Numbered from the stretch's first letter, positions 17,348 through 25,954 are shown. The stretch: 64,000 nt of DNA from Ancylomarina sp. 16SWW S1-10-2 (GCF_009669305.1 NZ_SADB01000008.1:171033-235032); one strand, 5' to 3'. Numbers and translations: made by a program. Notes: generated by a model from the sequence alone, not told the origin.

Positions 17348-18235
17348 ATGGGAACGTTTGGAAATTATTTCTTTTTTGGAATTATGACTATTGTAGCAAG
17401 TGTATTACTTGTTTATTTAATTAAGTATGGATTAAGAAAACTGGTTTTAAAAGGAACAATAAAAACCGATTTTTCTTCTTGGAGTAGAAGAAGAAAAAGA
17501 ACTCTGAGTATATTACTTGGATTTGTGATTTACTTAGTATTATATAATGGAGTTTGTGTACCTTATCATAATAATTGGGGTTCCACAAAAGAAGAAAGGT
17601 TGAAAGAGTGGCCAGATGAAGATTTTGCGAAAGATGCAAAATATATTGGTTTTCATGCCATTGATATTGATGCCCCAGCCTCAGAAGTATGGAAATGGTT
17701 GGTGCAAGTTGGAGGATACAGAGCAGGTTGGTATACTGCTACTTTTTCTGAGAACTTATTTGGAATGGGAATTTATAATAAATATGAAATCAGACCAGAA
17801 TGGCAAAGTATGGAAAAAGGGCAGTTACTATTGTATAATCAAATTGGGAATTGTACTGTTATTGAAGACGTAGAACCTGGTAAATATTTCGTTCAACGTG
17901 TAGACCCAAGTGTGGACTATTCAGATTGGGGAACTGCTCTTTATGCTTCAACTGGAAAAACAGTTCCGCTAACGCCTTGTAATCTTGGTGTTGAAAAGGG
18001 GTGGTCTACTTGGGTATTATATATTGATGAACTACCTAATGGGAAATGCCGTCTTTTATCTCGTTCAGCAAACGATTGGGATACTAGTATTTTAGGGAGC
18101 TTTGCGTTAAATACCTTTTTACCAATTGCACATAATTTGATGGACATAGAAATGCTTAAACAAATTAAAGATTGTGCCGAAGGGAATGCTTCTAAGTATG
18201 AAAATACACCACTTCCTGAAGGTGGGATTCATTAG
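17348..18235 (+). CDS. SRPBCC-like protein with two N-terminal transmembrane helices
   Basis: A 295-residue protein with a hydrophobic segment at residues 5-25, a basic loop (SSWSRRRKRTL) and a second at about 51-68. Residues about 100-270 carry the helix-grip signature of the START/SRPBCC superfamily: IDIDAPASEVWKWLVQVGGYRAGWYT, then a strand-rich body and a long C-terminal helix (LPIAHNLMDIEMLKQIKDC). Such domains bind hydrophobic ligands. The ligand is unknown. It follows a Crp-type regulator and ends in a strong terminator, so the pair could be a regulator-effector module. Confidence 0.7.
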   Translation: MGTFGNYFFFGIMTIVASVLLVYLIKYGLRKLVLKGTIKTDFSSWSRRRKRTLSILLGFVIYLVLYNGVCVPYHNNWGSTKEERLKEWPDEDFAKDAKYIGFHAIDIDAPASEVWKWLVQVGGYRAGWYTATFSENLFGMGIYNKYEIRPEWQSMEKGQLLLYNQIGNCTVIEDVEPGKYFVQRVDPSVDYSDWGTALYASTGKTVPLTPCNLGVEKGWSTWVLYIDELPNGKCRLLSRSANDWDTSILGSFALNTFLPIAHNLMDIEMLKQIKDCAEGNASKYENTPLPEGGIH

Positions 18236-18263
18236 TATCTAATTAAAAAAACAATAATTGAAA

Positions 18264-18298
18264 TGCCAGTCCCGATAAAATCGGGATTGGCTTTTTTT
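18264..18298 (+). terminator. Strong terminator after the SRPBCC gene
   Basis: GCCAGTCCCGAT and ATCGGGATTGGC form a 12-bp stem with one wobble pair around AAA, followed by seven T residues. Confidence 0.9.
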
Positions 18299-18508
18299 AT
18301 TTATTCTATCCTTTATTATGAGTATCTAAGCCCAAGTTCCCATCCACTATTTAATAAACGATAAAAGCCATCTCTTCAGTGTAATGCGGGCTAGTTAGGT
18401 CTTGTGAGTTAGTCTCAATTTGCTATCTTTTGTAACTTTCCATTTTGCAAAATTAGATAAAAAGATTGATGATGTAAATTTAAAAACAATTAAGATATCA
18501 ATGCCAGT

Positions 18509-18620
18509 GGCTAACAACTAAGCGTTCGTGTGGCAGGAACTGCCCAACATGAACGGTGGGTTGACGTAACCGATGACAGAATTGCTACATTATGGGGAAT
18601 GGTCTAGTTTGCGGAACTTT
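18509..18620 (+). repeat. CTAACAA repeat, copy B
   Basis: Begins GCTAACAACTAAGCG, then TCGTGTGGCAGGAACTG, CCAACATGAACGGTGGG and TTGACGTAAC. The first 70 bp are nearly identical to copy C at 20051; the rest (AGAATTGCT...GTTTGCGGAAC) matches copy A at 16211. Confidence 0.8.
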
Positions 18621-18679
18621 TAGCAAAGGAAACTTGCAATATGAAGCCCTTTAAATGCGGTGGTTTCAAAAAAATATAA

Positions 18680-18708
18680 AGTTGTAGATTGATCTACAGC
18701 TTTTTTTG
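18680..18708 (+). terminator. Hairpin with T tract, second copy
   Basis: AGTTGTAGAT/ATCTACAGCT, a 10-bp stem with one wobble and a 2-nt loop, then seven T residues. Near-identical to the element at 15518. Confidence 0.6.
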
Positions 18709-18889
18709 TGTTTTGGATTGAGAATAGTTGACAATGAAACATAGCTATCGCAGTAGCTCTATTTAATACCGATTGGATAAATTAGTGGGTTATCTTATCG
18801 CTTCGTTCAAGCTTATTTCTATTTATTTCATCGGTATTATTCCTATAAGCTAATTACTTACGTTTCTTTTACTAACCGTTAGGTTTCAT

Positions 18890-18944
18890 GTACTAAAAAG
18901 CACCTTATTTTTGGTATATGTACCTTTTTTAGTAATTTTAGTAC
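18890..18944. promoter_or_regulatory. Operator-like inverted repeats upstream of fic
   Basis: GTACTAAAA (18890) and TTTTAGTAC (18936) are perfect complements 37 bp apart, and between them GGTATATGTACC (18913) is nearly palindromic, with a further TTTTTTAGTA half site. The block ends 14 bp before the fic start codon. The Fic protein carries a C-terminal winged helix, so autoregulation is plausible. Confidence 0.45.
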
Positions 18945-18957
18945 AAATAAGAAACAT

Positions 18958-20040
18958 ATGGGACAAAAAGCACCACAATATATTCTAGAAAAACTTCCAC
19001 CTCTAAGAGAAAAAGTTGAAACAATTGAGATATTAAGACAGACTAATAAAGCAGCAGCTGCTTTAGCTGAATTAAAAGGTATAGCAAAAACGATTCCGAA
19101 TCAAGCTATGCTAATTAATGCAATTGTACTTCAAGAAGCAAAGGATAGTTCTGAAATTGAAAATATTATAACAACACAAGATGAATTATACAAGGCTCTA
19201 GCAATCAACAAATCTAAAATTTCATCTGAAACTAAAGAAGTTGTAAATTATCGGAAAGCCATATTTTATGCTTATGAAACTGCCAAACAACAAGGTTTTT
19301 TAAAAGTCAATGACATTATAGATATACAGCAACAATTAGTTGACAACATAGCAGGTATTAGAAGTACTCCTGGTACTGTTTTAAAAAATGATACAACGGG
19401 TGAAATTGTATATACACCACCACAGGATAAAGCTGAAATTATTGAATTATTAAGCAATTTCATTAAACACTATAATGAAACTGATAACGATTTATCACCA
19501 TTGATTAATCTAGCAATCCTACATCACCAATTCGAAAGTATTCACCCATTCTATGATGGTAATGGAAGAACAGGTAGGATATTGAATATTATTTACTTAA
19601 TTCTTAACGACTTAATTGATGTTCCAATATTGTATCTAAGTTCATATATTATCGAAAACAAACCAGAATACTATAGATTACTAAATCAAACTAATAGAAC
19701 TGGAAAATGGGAAGAATGGATAATATTTATGCTTAAAGCAATAGAGTTTACTTCAAAAGACACTATTGAGAAGATAACAAAAATTAAAAACCAACTGGAT
19801 AGGACAATACAGAAGGTACAAATTGAGGCTCCCAAAATATATAAAAAGGAATTGGTTGAATTGTTATTTGAACAGCCATATTCTAAAATTGAATTTGTTG
19901 TTAAGAAACTAAAAGTTGAACGAAAAGCAGCATCAAGATATCTAAAAGAGCTTGAAAAAATAGGAATAATTGAATCACAAAAAGTTGGAAGAGAAACTTT
20001 ATATATTAATAAGGGCTTAATAGAAATTTTAAAACAATAA
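18958..20040 (+). CDS. Fic domain protein (AMP-transferase type) with winged-helix C-terminus
   Basis: A 360-residue protein. The catalytic Fic motif HPFYDGNGR is complete at residues 196-204, with the essential His196. An N-terminal inhibitory motif of the (S/T)xxxE(G/N) class is present as Ser64-Ser-Glu-Ile-Glu68-Asn69, marking a class II, self-inhibited Fic protein. The last 80 residues (YSKIEFVVKKLKVERKAASRYLKEL) form a winged helix, as in the common Fic/HTH proteins that regulate their own promoter. These enzymes transfer AMP to a protein target; the target is unknown. No separate antitoxin gene is adjacent, as expected for class II. It lies in accessory DNA. Confidence 0.9.
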   Translation: MGQKAPQYILEKLPPLREKVETIEILRQTNKAAAALAELKGIAKTIPNQAMLINAIVLQEAKDSSEIENIITTQDELYKALAINKSKISSETKEVVNYRKAIFYAYETAKQQGFLKVNDIIDIQQQLVDNIAGIRSTPGTVLKNDTTGEIVYTPPQDKAEIIELLSNFIKHYNETDNDLSPLINLAILHHQFESIHPFYDGNGRTGRILNIIYLILNDLIDVPILYLSSYIIENKPEYYRLLNQTNRTGKWEEWIIFMLKAIEFTSKDTIEKITKIKNQLDRTIQKVQIEAPKIYKKELVELLFEQPYSKIEFVVKKLKVERKAASRYLKELEKIGIIESQKVGRETLYINKGLIEILKQ

Positions 20041-20050
20041 ACACGAAAAC

Positions 20051-20125
20051 CTAACAACTAAGCGCTCGTGTGGCAGGAACTGTCCAACATGAACGGTGGG
20101 TTGACCTAAGCGGTGATTATATGGC
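20051..20125 (+). repeat. CTAACAA repeat, copy C
   Basis: Begins 10 bp after the fic stop codon with CTAACAACTAAGCG and is almost identical to copy B for about 70 bp (CTCGTGTGGCAGGAACTG, CCAACATGAACGGTGGG, TTGACCTAAG). It then diverges. Confidence 0.8.
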
Positions 20126-20204
20126 TATTTTATAGGAAAAGATACAATTAAGTCCAATATTGCGATTTTGTAAGGCATATTAACTCTCTTTTTAGGGAAT
20201 TTTA

Positions 20205-20212
20205 TAGCTTTG
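20205..20212 (+). promoter_or_regulatory. Bacteroidota -7 element of the YkgJ-type gene
   Basis: TAGCTTTG matches TAnnTTTG, 86 bp before the ATG at 20298. Confidence 0.4.
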
Positions 20213-20297
20213 TGCTTTCAAATCATGTTCTAACAATTTAGTCATTGAAACTTGTCTGCCTTGCTAGATATGAAATATAAAAAATTGGACAATTATA

Positions 20298-21158
20298 ATG
20301 CAGACACATAAGCTTAGCCTTCAAGATAGATTGCCTCTTACCTGTTCACGAACTGGAAATTGCTGCTTTGGAAAAATTATTTATATAAATCCATGGGAGT
20401 TGCTTCATCTTGCCAAAGAGAAAAAAAAGACGGCAAGAGAATTTCGAGATCTATATTCCGATTTTGGAGGTATTCGCTTAAAGTTTGATGGAAAAGTAGG
20501 ATGGAAGGGTCGCCATGCATGCTCTCAATATGTTGATAATTTTGGGTGTGATGTTCATTTAGGACGTCCATTGGCATGTCGTTTATATCCACTAGGTCGT
20601 CAGTTACAAAGTGGCGAAGTTAATTATATGTATCAGGGTGATTTATTTCCTTGTGTGGAAGAATGTTCCGAAGTTCAAAAATTAGCTTATTTAAGTGTTG
20701 GCGAGTATCTTGAAGGTCAGATGACTGATGCCTTTGAAAAAGCTCAGGATGCTTATTTGGAGCTCATGCAAAATATTGCTGATATCGCTTTTGAATTGCT
20801 ACTTGAAACGGGTTTGTCTGAATCTGGAGACAAGAAAACATTGGCAGAATGGAGAAAAATGGGGTGTGAGCTTCCCGAAGTATTGGCAGACAGAATAGGA
20901 CAGGAGTGGATGGATTGTTTGATGATTCCAAATATCTCTGATGAGGATTCAATTGCTTTTGTTACCAAGCATAACGAGTTGATCAATTTAAAGGCACAAG
21001 AGAAATTTGGAGCCTTGCAAACGCATCAAGAATTGCATGAAGCTTCTGTGTTGATAATGGGAGTAGCCTTGCATTTAGCTCGTGGTTTAGGTGCCAATCC
21101 TAAAGAATTGTCTGAACTTTGGATCGATATTGCAAAGCAGAATGGCGCTCAGGAATAG
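20298..21158 (+). CDS. YkgJ-family cysteine cluster protein
   Basis: A 286-residue protein. The N-terminal half has the YkgJ (CxxCxxxxC, putative Zn or Fe-S binding) signature: LTCSRTGNCCFG (Cys16, Cys22, Cys23), then HACSQYVDNFGCDVHLGRPLACRLYPLGRQ, ending in the diagnostic C-R-x-Y-P. The C-terminal half is helical with no recognised motif and longer than the minimal family (about 110-130 residues). The family is conserved but has no well-established reaction. Single gene with its own promoter; no functional hint from neighbours. Confidence 0.85.
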   Translation: MQTHKLSLQDRLPLTCSRTGNCCFGKIIYINPWELLHLAKEKKKTAREFRDLYSDFGGIRLKFDGKVGWKGRHACSQYVDNFGCDVHLGRPLACRLYPLGRQLQSGEVNYMYQGDLFPCVEECSEVQKLAYLSVGEYLEGQMTDAFEKAQDAYLELMQNIADIAFELLLETGLSESGDKKTLAEWRKMGCELPEVLADRIGQEWMDCLMIPNISDEDSIAFVTKHNELINLKAQEKFGALQTHQELHEASVLIMGVALHLARGLGANPKELSELWIDIAKQNGAQE

Positions 21159-21183
21159 CTTGGTGCTAATCTTCAAAGGTTAA

Positions 21184-21309
21184 AATATCCTAGAGTTTGC
21201 TGAACGTTTGAAAACAAATGAAAAAGCTAAAGAATATTTGGCAAGTATCAAGCGGAAATCACCCTATGGATCAAGGGTGTCGCTTCTATGGAGCTCTATA
21301 AAAACATGA
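21184..21309 (+). pseudogene. Possible remnant of an IS1595-type transposase N-terminus
   Basis: An open stretch without a start codon reads NILEFAERLKTNEKAKEYL followed by ASIKR, resembling the N-terminal helix pair of IS1595-family transposases, and then degenerates to a stop at 21307. No zinc-finger cysteines or DDE core follow. The match is recalled, short, and therefore weak. Confidence 0.25.
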
Positions 21310-21777
21310 AATAAACGAACTACCATACTAGCGTTCCTAACGGAACTAAAAAGAGAGAGAAAATTAAGTGTAAAGCTTAAAGTAAAAAGTAAATAAGGCT
21401 AAGTGAAACAATTCAGATATCCATTTGAATGCCTTATGTGTGATTAAAGTGAAAAAAAGGAAGTATACAGAAAGCTCGTAGAGCTGAAAGTATGGTAGAC
21501 AAATTAGAATGCATCCAAAATAAAGTCCCTGAGGGACGACAGATGAAAATATTTATGCAAAAAACGCCACTTGTATTAAATATTCTTAGAGAACAAATGA
21601 AACAACTCATAAGGTTAACTATTATTGATTGAGTCGTTTACAAAGCAAACTAGGTCTGTTTGATAATATTATAGAGAGAATGGTAAATTCTGACAAAAAA
21701 TATCAATCCGAATTTATATGTTCCTAACTACTGACCTCTAATCTGATTTATTGTTGGTATCAGGTGATCCGAAAAAA
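21310..21777. other. Gene-free stretch between the YkgJ-type and J-domain genes
   Basis: AT-rich with no credible ORF. The string TCCCTGAGGGACGACAG near 21530 is a small palindrome-containing intergenic motif; otherwise nothing seen. Confidence 0.45.
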
Positions 21778-22557
21778 TTAAAGGAACGACAGATTGGTAT
21801 TAGATATAATTAGAAATTGAATCTCTAAATATAGGCTTTTTCGAGTTCTTTTTCTTAGTTTTAAGAGTCTATCGGTGTAGTAAGCTTTTAGTTCTTCGGC
21901 AAATAACATAGGGTTCTCATAATCTTTTAAAACACTGTAGGTTTGTCTGTTTTTTGCTAAAAATAGTTTCTTTTCAAGCTCTTCTTTTTGGTGTTTCAAA
22001 TAGGAATCAATTACTGTTGTGTTTGAATTCGAAGATTCAGTGTTCTTTTTCTCTAGGATGGTGTTGCCAGTGAAAATATGATTGTGATAAAGCTGTAAGT
22101 CTGCCAAACTGCCTGTTTTATATATTTGAATCAATTGACTTGTAATTTCTGTAGCCAAATCAATTTTATCCTCTTTCATCGCAAATTTATCGGGATGCAC
22201 ATGTAGCATCGCTTCTCTGTAGAGACGTTTTTTTTCTTTGCTATCTTCATCTGTTTCGAGAGGTTTAGCCTCTTTAGTTGAGCTTATCTTTAATCCTTTA
22301 GGTTCTTGGTAATTCTTGCCACGTTTTCTCTGTTCTAGGCGTTTCTCTTTTTTTGCCTTCTGCATTTGTCTATACAAATCACTAAGCTCTTGCTCTTCTA
22401 TAATCATATCAATAAGAATGGCACGTAAGCTTGCTTCAAAAACCGAAGTTTCATATTCAACAACTTCTAACTCATTAGTTAAAGCCTGAATTTGAGCTTC
22501 AATTGAGAGCTGTTCTTGTAAAAGGTTTTTAGTGTTGGGAAGATTCTGTTTAGACAT
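21778..22557 (-). CDS. J-domain (DnaJ-like) protein with long coiled coil
   Basis: A 259-residue protein. Residues 1-85 form a charged coiled coil ending in a basic patch (AKKEKRLEQRKRGKNYQ). Residues about 108-165 look like a J domain: YREAMLHVHPDKFA contains the essential HPD tripeptide (121-123) that stimulates DnaK ATPase. The C-terminus is a second coiled coil. There is no G/F region or zinc-finger domain, so it would be a specialised class C-type J protein. A hydrophobic C-terminus (LYLEIQFLIISN) is noted. No chaperone gene is adjacent. Confidence 0.75.
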   Translation of the reverse strand: MSKQNLPNTKNLLQEQLSIEAQIQALTNELEVVEYETSVFEASLRAILIDMIIEEQELSDLYRQMQKAKKEKRLEQRKRGKNYQEPKGLKISSTKEAKPLETDEDSKEKKRLYREAMLHVHPDKFAMKEDKIDLATEITSQLIQIYKTGSLADLQLYHNHIFTGNTILEKKNTESSNSNTTVIDSYLKHQKEELEKKLFLAKNRQTYSVLKDYENPMLFAEELKAYYTDRLLKLRKRTRKSLYLEIQFLIISNTNLSFL

Positions 22558-23170
22558 AAATGAAATTATGAGGCTACAAAGTTGCAGAATATTATTTGAG
22601 AAATGAAAAGGAGTACTGCATATTTAATGACGTAAAGCAAAGTGTATTGTATAAGTATGAATTCATAGTTTAATGTCCTTCTGGACGGGTTCGTACTTTT
22701 TTCTTGAAAAAAAAAGTACCAAAAATTCAAGACTGCGGCATTCGCTGACCCATTACGACTTAAAGGCTAAACGAAATGAACTCGCTACACTCAAACAGCA
22801 TTTCGTTTTTAACGCCTTTTTCATCTATGGGGCCCCAGCTGCCATTGCCGATGTCGTCATAAAAGACAATTCAATCGCTGATGAAAATATGATTATTTAC
22901 TTGTTTCAACAAATGTGATTGAATTGACACTTCAACAGCATAATAATAGCCTGTAAAAATCAATAATTACTATATTTGACTCACCAGTTTAATCAAAATA
23001 TGACCTATTTAAAAGAAGTTCAAAATACGTCAATAATTGCACATTATTACTTAGTAGGATTTTATGGAAGAATAATTCTTTTTGTTTTATGTATTCTTTA
23101 GATACCTCAAAGAGATTTTATAAGTTTGGGAAAGATTAGTGTTTAGCTAAAATGAATAAGTATAGGGTAT
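22558..23170. other. Gene-free stretch with a repeat-like hairpin
   Basis: It contains GTACTTTTTT-CTTG-AAAAAAAAAGTAC (22693-22718), a perfect-armed hairpin, followed by TTCAAGACTGCGGC. This combination looks like a dispersed non-coding repeat of Bacteroidota genomes. A small open frame at 22673 spans it and is not called as a gene. Confidence 0.45.
23121..23128 (+). promoter_or_regulatory. Bacteroidota -7 element of the LysR gene
   Basis: TAAGTTTG matches TAnnTTTG, 43 bp upstream of the ATG at 23171. Confidence 0.45.
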
Positions 23171-24058
23171 ATGGATTATAGAGATGAAGTTTTTTTATTG
23201 GTTGCAGAGAATTTAAGCTTTTCACGAACTGCCGAAGATTTATTTATTAGCCAGCCTGCAGTAACCAAACATATTAAGGAATTGGAATCCAGATTGAAAT
23301 TGGCATTATTCGAAAGAAAAGGAAATAAAATATATTTAACCAAGGCTGGTAAACTCACTTATACTTATCTCAAAAATATAAAGCAGGAATACCGAGAAAT
23401 GGAATACGAGCTGGGTCGATTGAACGATACCTTTAAAGGAACTTTGCGTATAGGTGCCAGTTCAACAATCTCTCAATATCTTATTCCTAAGGTTATTGCA
23501 GCTTTTTATAAACGGTATCCAAATATTGAACTTCACCTTCTCAATGGGAATTCATTTGAGATGGAACAAAAATTGATTGATAATGAGATCGATTTAGCCT
23601 TGGTTGAAAATGAATCGTCACAGGCGAATATTAAGTATGTCGATTTTCTCGACGATGAGATTATTGTTGTGACGGGAAGTAATAGTGTTTATTCAAAAAA
23701 GAAATTAATATCCGTTGCAGATTTTCAAACGCTTCCTATTGTTCTTCGGGAAAAAGGGTCGGGAACTCTTGAGGTGATTCAGAAGTCTCTTGCACGGCAA
23801 AATATACATATCGATAAGCTTAACATATTTATTCATTTAGGAAGTACTGAAGCCATAAAAAATTTTTTATGTGAATTTGATGGGATTGCTCTTGTTTCGG
23901 AAAAAGCCATAGAGAAAGAATTGAGACTAAAAGAAATTACAAAGCTTAAGTTGAAGAATATTAATTTGAATAGAAAATTCAGAATCGCTCTGTTACAGGG
24001 ACATAAAGTTTCATCAACAAAATTATTTATAGAATTCTTGTCTGCGTATAACTTTTAG
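23171..24058 (+). CDS. LysR-type transcriptional regulator
   Basis: A 295-residue protein of normal LTTR length. The winged HTH is at residues about 5-62 (LSFSRTAEDLFISQPAVTKHIKELESRLKLALFERKGNKIYLTKAG) and the periplasmic-binding-protein-like effector domain spans about 90-293. It precedes, in the same direction, a YeiH-type exporter and a TSUP permease. LysR-YeiH neighbours are a recurring arrangement in which the regulator responds to sulfur compounds such as sulfite; specificity here is inference. Confidence 0.92.
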   Translation: MDYRDEVFLLVAENLSFSRTAEDLFISQPAVTKHIKELESRLKLALFERKGNKIYLTKAGKLTYTYLKNIKQEYREMEYELGRLNDTFKGTLRIGASSTISQYLIPKVIAAFYKRYPNIELHLLNGNSFEMEQKLIDNEIDLALVENESSQANIKYVDFLDDEIIVVTGSNSVYSKKKLISVADFQTLPIVLREKGSGTLEVIQKSLARQNIHIDKLNIFIHLGSTEAIKNFLCEFDGIALVSEKAIEKELRLKEITKLKLKNINLNRKFRIALLQGHKVSSTKLFIEFLSAYNF

Positions 24059-24105
24059 TTATGCTCTATAATAATTCACTATTTGCTTTGGTTATAGATA
24101 GAGTG

Positions 24106-24113
24106 TAGGTTTG
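24106..24113 (+). promoter_or_regulatory. Bacteroidota -7 element of the YeiH-TSUP operon
   Basis: TAGGTTTG matches TAnnTTTG, with a TTTGG about 20 bp upstream as a possible -33 region and a short 13-bp leader before the ATG at 24127. The LysR protein probably binds nearby. Confidence 0.5.
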
Positions 24114-24126
24114 TCATGAATTAAAT

Positions 24127-25065
24127 ATGACAAATATGACTCTCAATCAAAAACAAATTAACTTGATTTATGGCGGAATGCTAATACTCTGCTTTATGCC
24201 ATTTATCTCCCCTGCCATTGCATTACTCTTTGGTATTGTTCTTTCCTTATTTGGTATAAAACATACCAATATTGCAAAGTATACATCTTTCTCTTTGCAA
24301 GCCTCAATTGTACTGATGGGTTTTGGTATGAACCTAATGCAAGTGATACATACTTCACGTACTGGTGTTTTAGTTACGGCTATTTCGGTTACTTTCGTTA
24401 TGGTTGCAGGACTTCTTATAGGTAAGTTTTTAAAGGTTGATCCTATAATCGCTATTTTGATATCCTCAGGAACTGCTATTTGTGGAGGAAGTGCAATTGC
24501 AGCAATAGCTCCAGTCGTAAAAGCTAAAAATGCTCAAATCTCTTTTGCACTCGTTGTGGTTTTTATCCTAAACGCTGTAGCTTTAGTTATATTTCCAAGT
24601 ATTGGACATTATTTTCATCTAAGTCAGGAAACTTTTGGCTATTGGGCCGCTGTCGCTATTCACGATACGAGTTCGGTAGTTGGAGCTGGAGCTACCTATG
24701 GTGCAAAAGCGCTCGAAGTTGCAACAACAGTGAAACTTATACGAGCTTTGTGGATTATTCCACTATCTATTGTAATATTCCTTGTTCAAAAAGAAAAGTC
24801 TAATGGTAAACTTAAATTGCCTTGGTTTATAGGTCTTTTTATTGTCAGTATTCTTATTGCATATCTATTACCTAGTATGCAACCAATTTTTACTGATTTA
24901 AGTTGGTTAGGCAAACGAGGCATGGTAATCGCTCTGTTCCTAATAGGATCTAATATATCAATGGCAGATGCGAAAAAGGCTGGCTTAAGAAGTTTTGTTT
25001 TAGGTATAGGTCTGTGGATACTCATTGGTGTTTCTTCTTTTTTAATGCTTACATCTAACTTATAA
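24127..25065 (+). CDS. YeiH family putative sulfate/sulfite exporter
   Basis: A 312-residue integral membrane protein with about 9-10 hydrophobic segments. The family signature is visible in GTAICGGSAIAAIAPVVKA and AVAIHDTSSVVGAGATYG, which match the conserved core of the YeiH/UPF0324 family. The length is normal. It is two bases ahead of a TSUP permease, so the two are co-transcribed, and downstream of a LysR regulator. Family members are annotated as sulfate exporters on limited evidence; the substrate is uncertain. Confidence 0.85.
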   Translation: MTNMTLNQKQINLIYGGMLILCFMPFISPAIALLFGIVLSLFGIKHTNIAKYTSFSLQASIVLMGFGMNLMQVIHTSRTGVLVTAISVTFVMVAGLLIGKFLKVDPIIAILISSGTAICGGSAIAAIAPVVKAKNAQISFALVVVFILNAVALVIFPSIGHYFHLSQETFGYWAAVAIHDTSSVVGAGATYGAKALEVATTVKLIRALWIIPLSIVIFLVQKEKSNGKLKLPWFIGLFIVSILIAYLLPSMQPIFTDLSWLGKRGMVIALFLIGSNISMADAKKAGLRSFVLGIGLWILIGVSSFLMLTSNL

Positions 25066-25067
25066 TT

Positions 25068-25787
25068 ATGATGTTTTATTTCTGGATTATTTTAATAGTA
25101 TCGGTAGCTAGTTTGGTTAAAGGAATTACAGGATTTGGTTTTGCCTTAATTTCGCTGCCTCCTTTATTGATTTGGTATTCGCCTAAAGAATTAATTCCAG
25201 TCTTAATCCTGTGTAATTTATTTGCTTCATTAGTTATTGTTTTACAAAAAAAAGACAAAAAATTAGTGAATAAACAGTTCCAATCATTGATAGTTTATGG
25301 CGCTTTTTTCACTGTTGTTGGTGTTTTAGCACTCAAATATATATCGGAGGACATACTAATTACAATTATGAGTATTTTCTTTATCTTATTGTCTGTAGTT
25401 TCTCTTATAGGAATCAAATATTCGATTAAATTATCAGATCTTTCCTATAAATTAGCAGGTATGTTCCTCGGATTTTTAACAGGTAGTATATCTATTAGTG
25501 GTCCGCCATTGGCTCTTTTTCTTAATTCAGCAAATGTTGATAATCAGGAGTTTCGTGAAATTTTCTCTTGGTTTAGTATTGTTACATCTCTTGTTGCTTT
25601 AGTTGGTTATGCATTTTTGGGTTTATTAACGACGACAACATTTAAAATGGTACTCATATTTCTGCCCATACTTTATTTGGGTTCATTTGTTGGGAAAAGG
25701 TTAAATCATCGGATACCACCACTATTGTTTAAAAATATAAGTTTGTGTATCACCTTACTTTCAAGCTTGTTTTTACTTTTAAAATAA
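25068..25787 (+). CDS. TSUP (TauE/SafE) family sulfite/organosulfur permease
   Basis: A 239-residue membrane protein with about 8 transmembrane segments and two half repeats. The N-terminal signature VKGITGFGFALISLPPLL and the second-half GSISISGPPLALFLN match the TauE/SafE family, which exports or imports sulfite, sulfoacetate and related C1-C2 sulfur anions. It follows the YeiH gene by two bases and closes the LysR-YeiH-TSUP group. Two different anion carriers in one operon suggest coping with sulfite released from sulfonates; that is inference. Confidence 0.88.
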   Translation: MMFYFWIILIVSVASLVKGITGFGFALISLPPLLIWYSPKELIPVLILCNLFASLVIVLQKKDKKLVNKQFQSLIVYGAFFTVVGVLALKYISEDILITIMSIFFILLSVVSLIGIKYSIKLSDLSYKLAGMFLGFLTGSISISGPPLALFLNSANVDNQEFREIFSWFSIVTSLVALVGYAFLGLLTTTTFKMVLIFLPILYLGSFVGKRLNHRIPPLLFKNISLCITLLSSLFLLLK

Positions 25788-25881
25788 GATTTTAGTCGGG
25801 TTAGATTAATGAATAGAGACTTGCTTTATGATTTAGTTTTTTATGACTAGATGTTACAGAATACTTTAATTTTTAAAAATT

Positions 25882-25919
25882 GTAAATAATCCTCGAGGCA
25901 TACCTTGGGGATTATTTAC
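25882..25919. terminator. Bidirectional-type hairpin after the TSUP gene
   Basis: GTAAATAATCC and GGATTATTTAC are perfect 11-bp arms, extended inward by CTCGAGG/CCTTGGG with two non-Watson-Crick positions around CATA. The T-rich arm itself supplies the T tract. Confidence 0.75.
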
Positions 25920-25946
25920 GTTTAAGATATATCGTGATTTTCTTTT

Positions 25947-25954
25947 TACATTTG
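25947..25954 (+). promoter_or_regulatory. Bacteroidota -7 element that fixes the HD-protein start
   Basis: TACATTTG matches TAnnTTTG and sits 28 bp before the ATG at 25982. It lies inside a longer open frame that begins at 25934, so the longer start would lie upstream of the transcript and is unlikely. Confidence 0.5.

Larger units (their letters stand above)
18299..18957. other. Gene-free stretch with cassette-like repeat, hairpin and operator
   Basis: No credible ORF. It carries copy B of the CTAACAA repeat (18509), the duplicated hairpin (18680) and the operator-like region (18890) listed separately. The first 200 bp include GTGTAATGCGGG and CTAGTTAGG strings of unknown meaning. It looks like a cassette whose gene has been lost. 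Confidence 0.45.

Noticed and set aside
18958-20040. Fic protein as half of a toxin-antitoxin pair with a separate antitoxin
   Set aside because: No small partner gene is adjacent and the inhibitory motif is inside the same chain (class II).
22673-22918. 81-codon open frame near the J-domain gene
   Set aside because: It begins in a repeat-like hairpin and shows no protein character; better explained as a non-coding repeat.
5177-23170. Prophage or integrative conjugative element
   Set aside because: No integrase, phage structural, portal, relaxase or tra genes are present; only single accessory genes and repeats.
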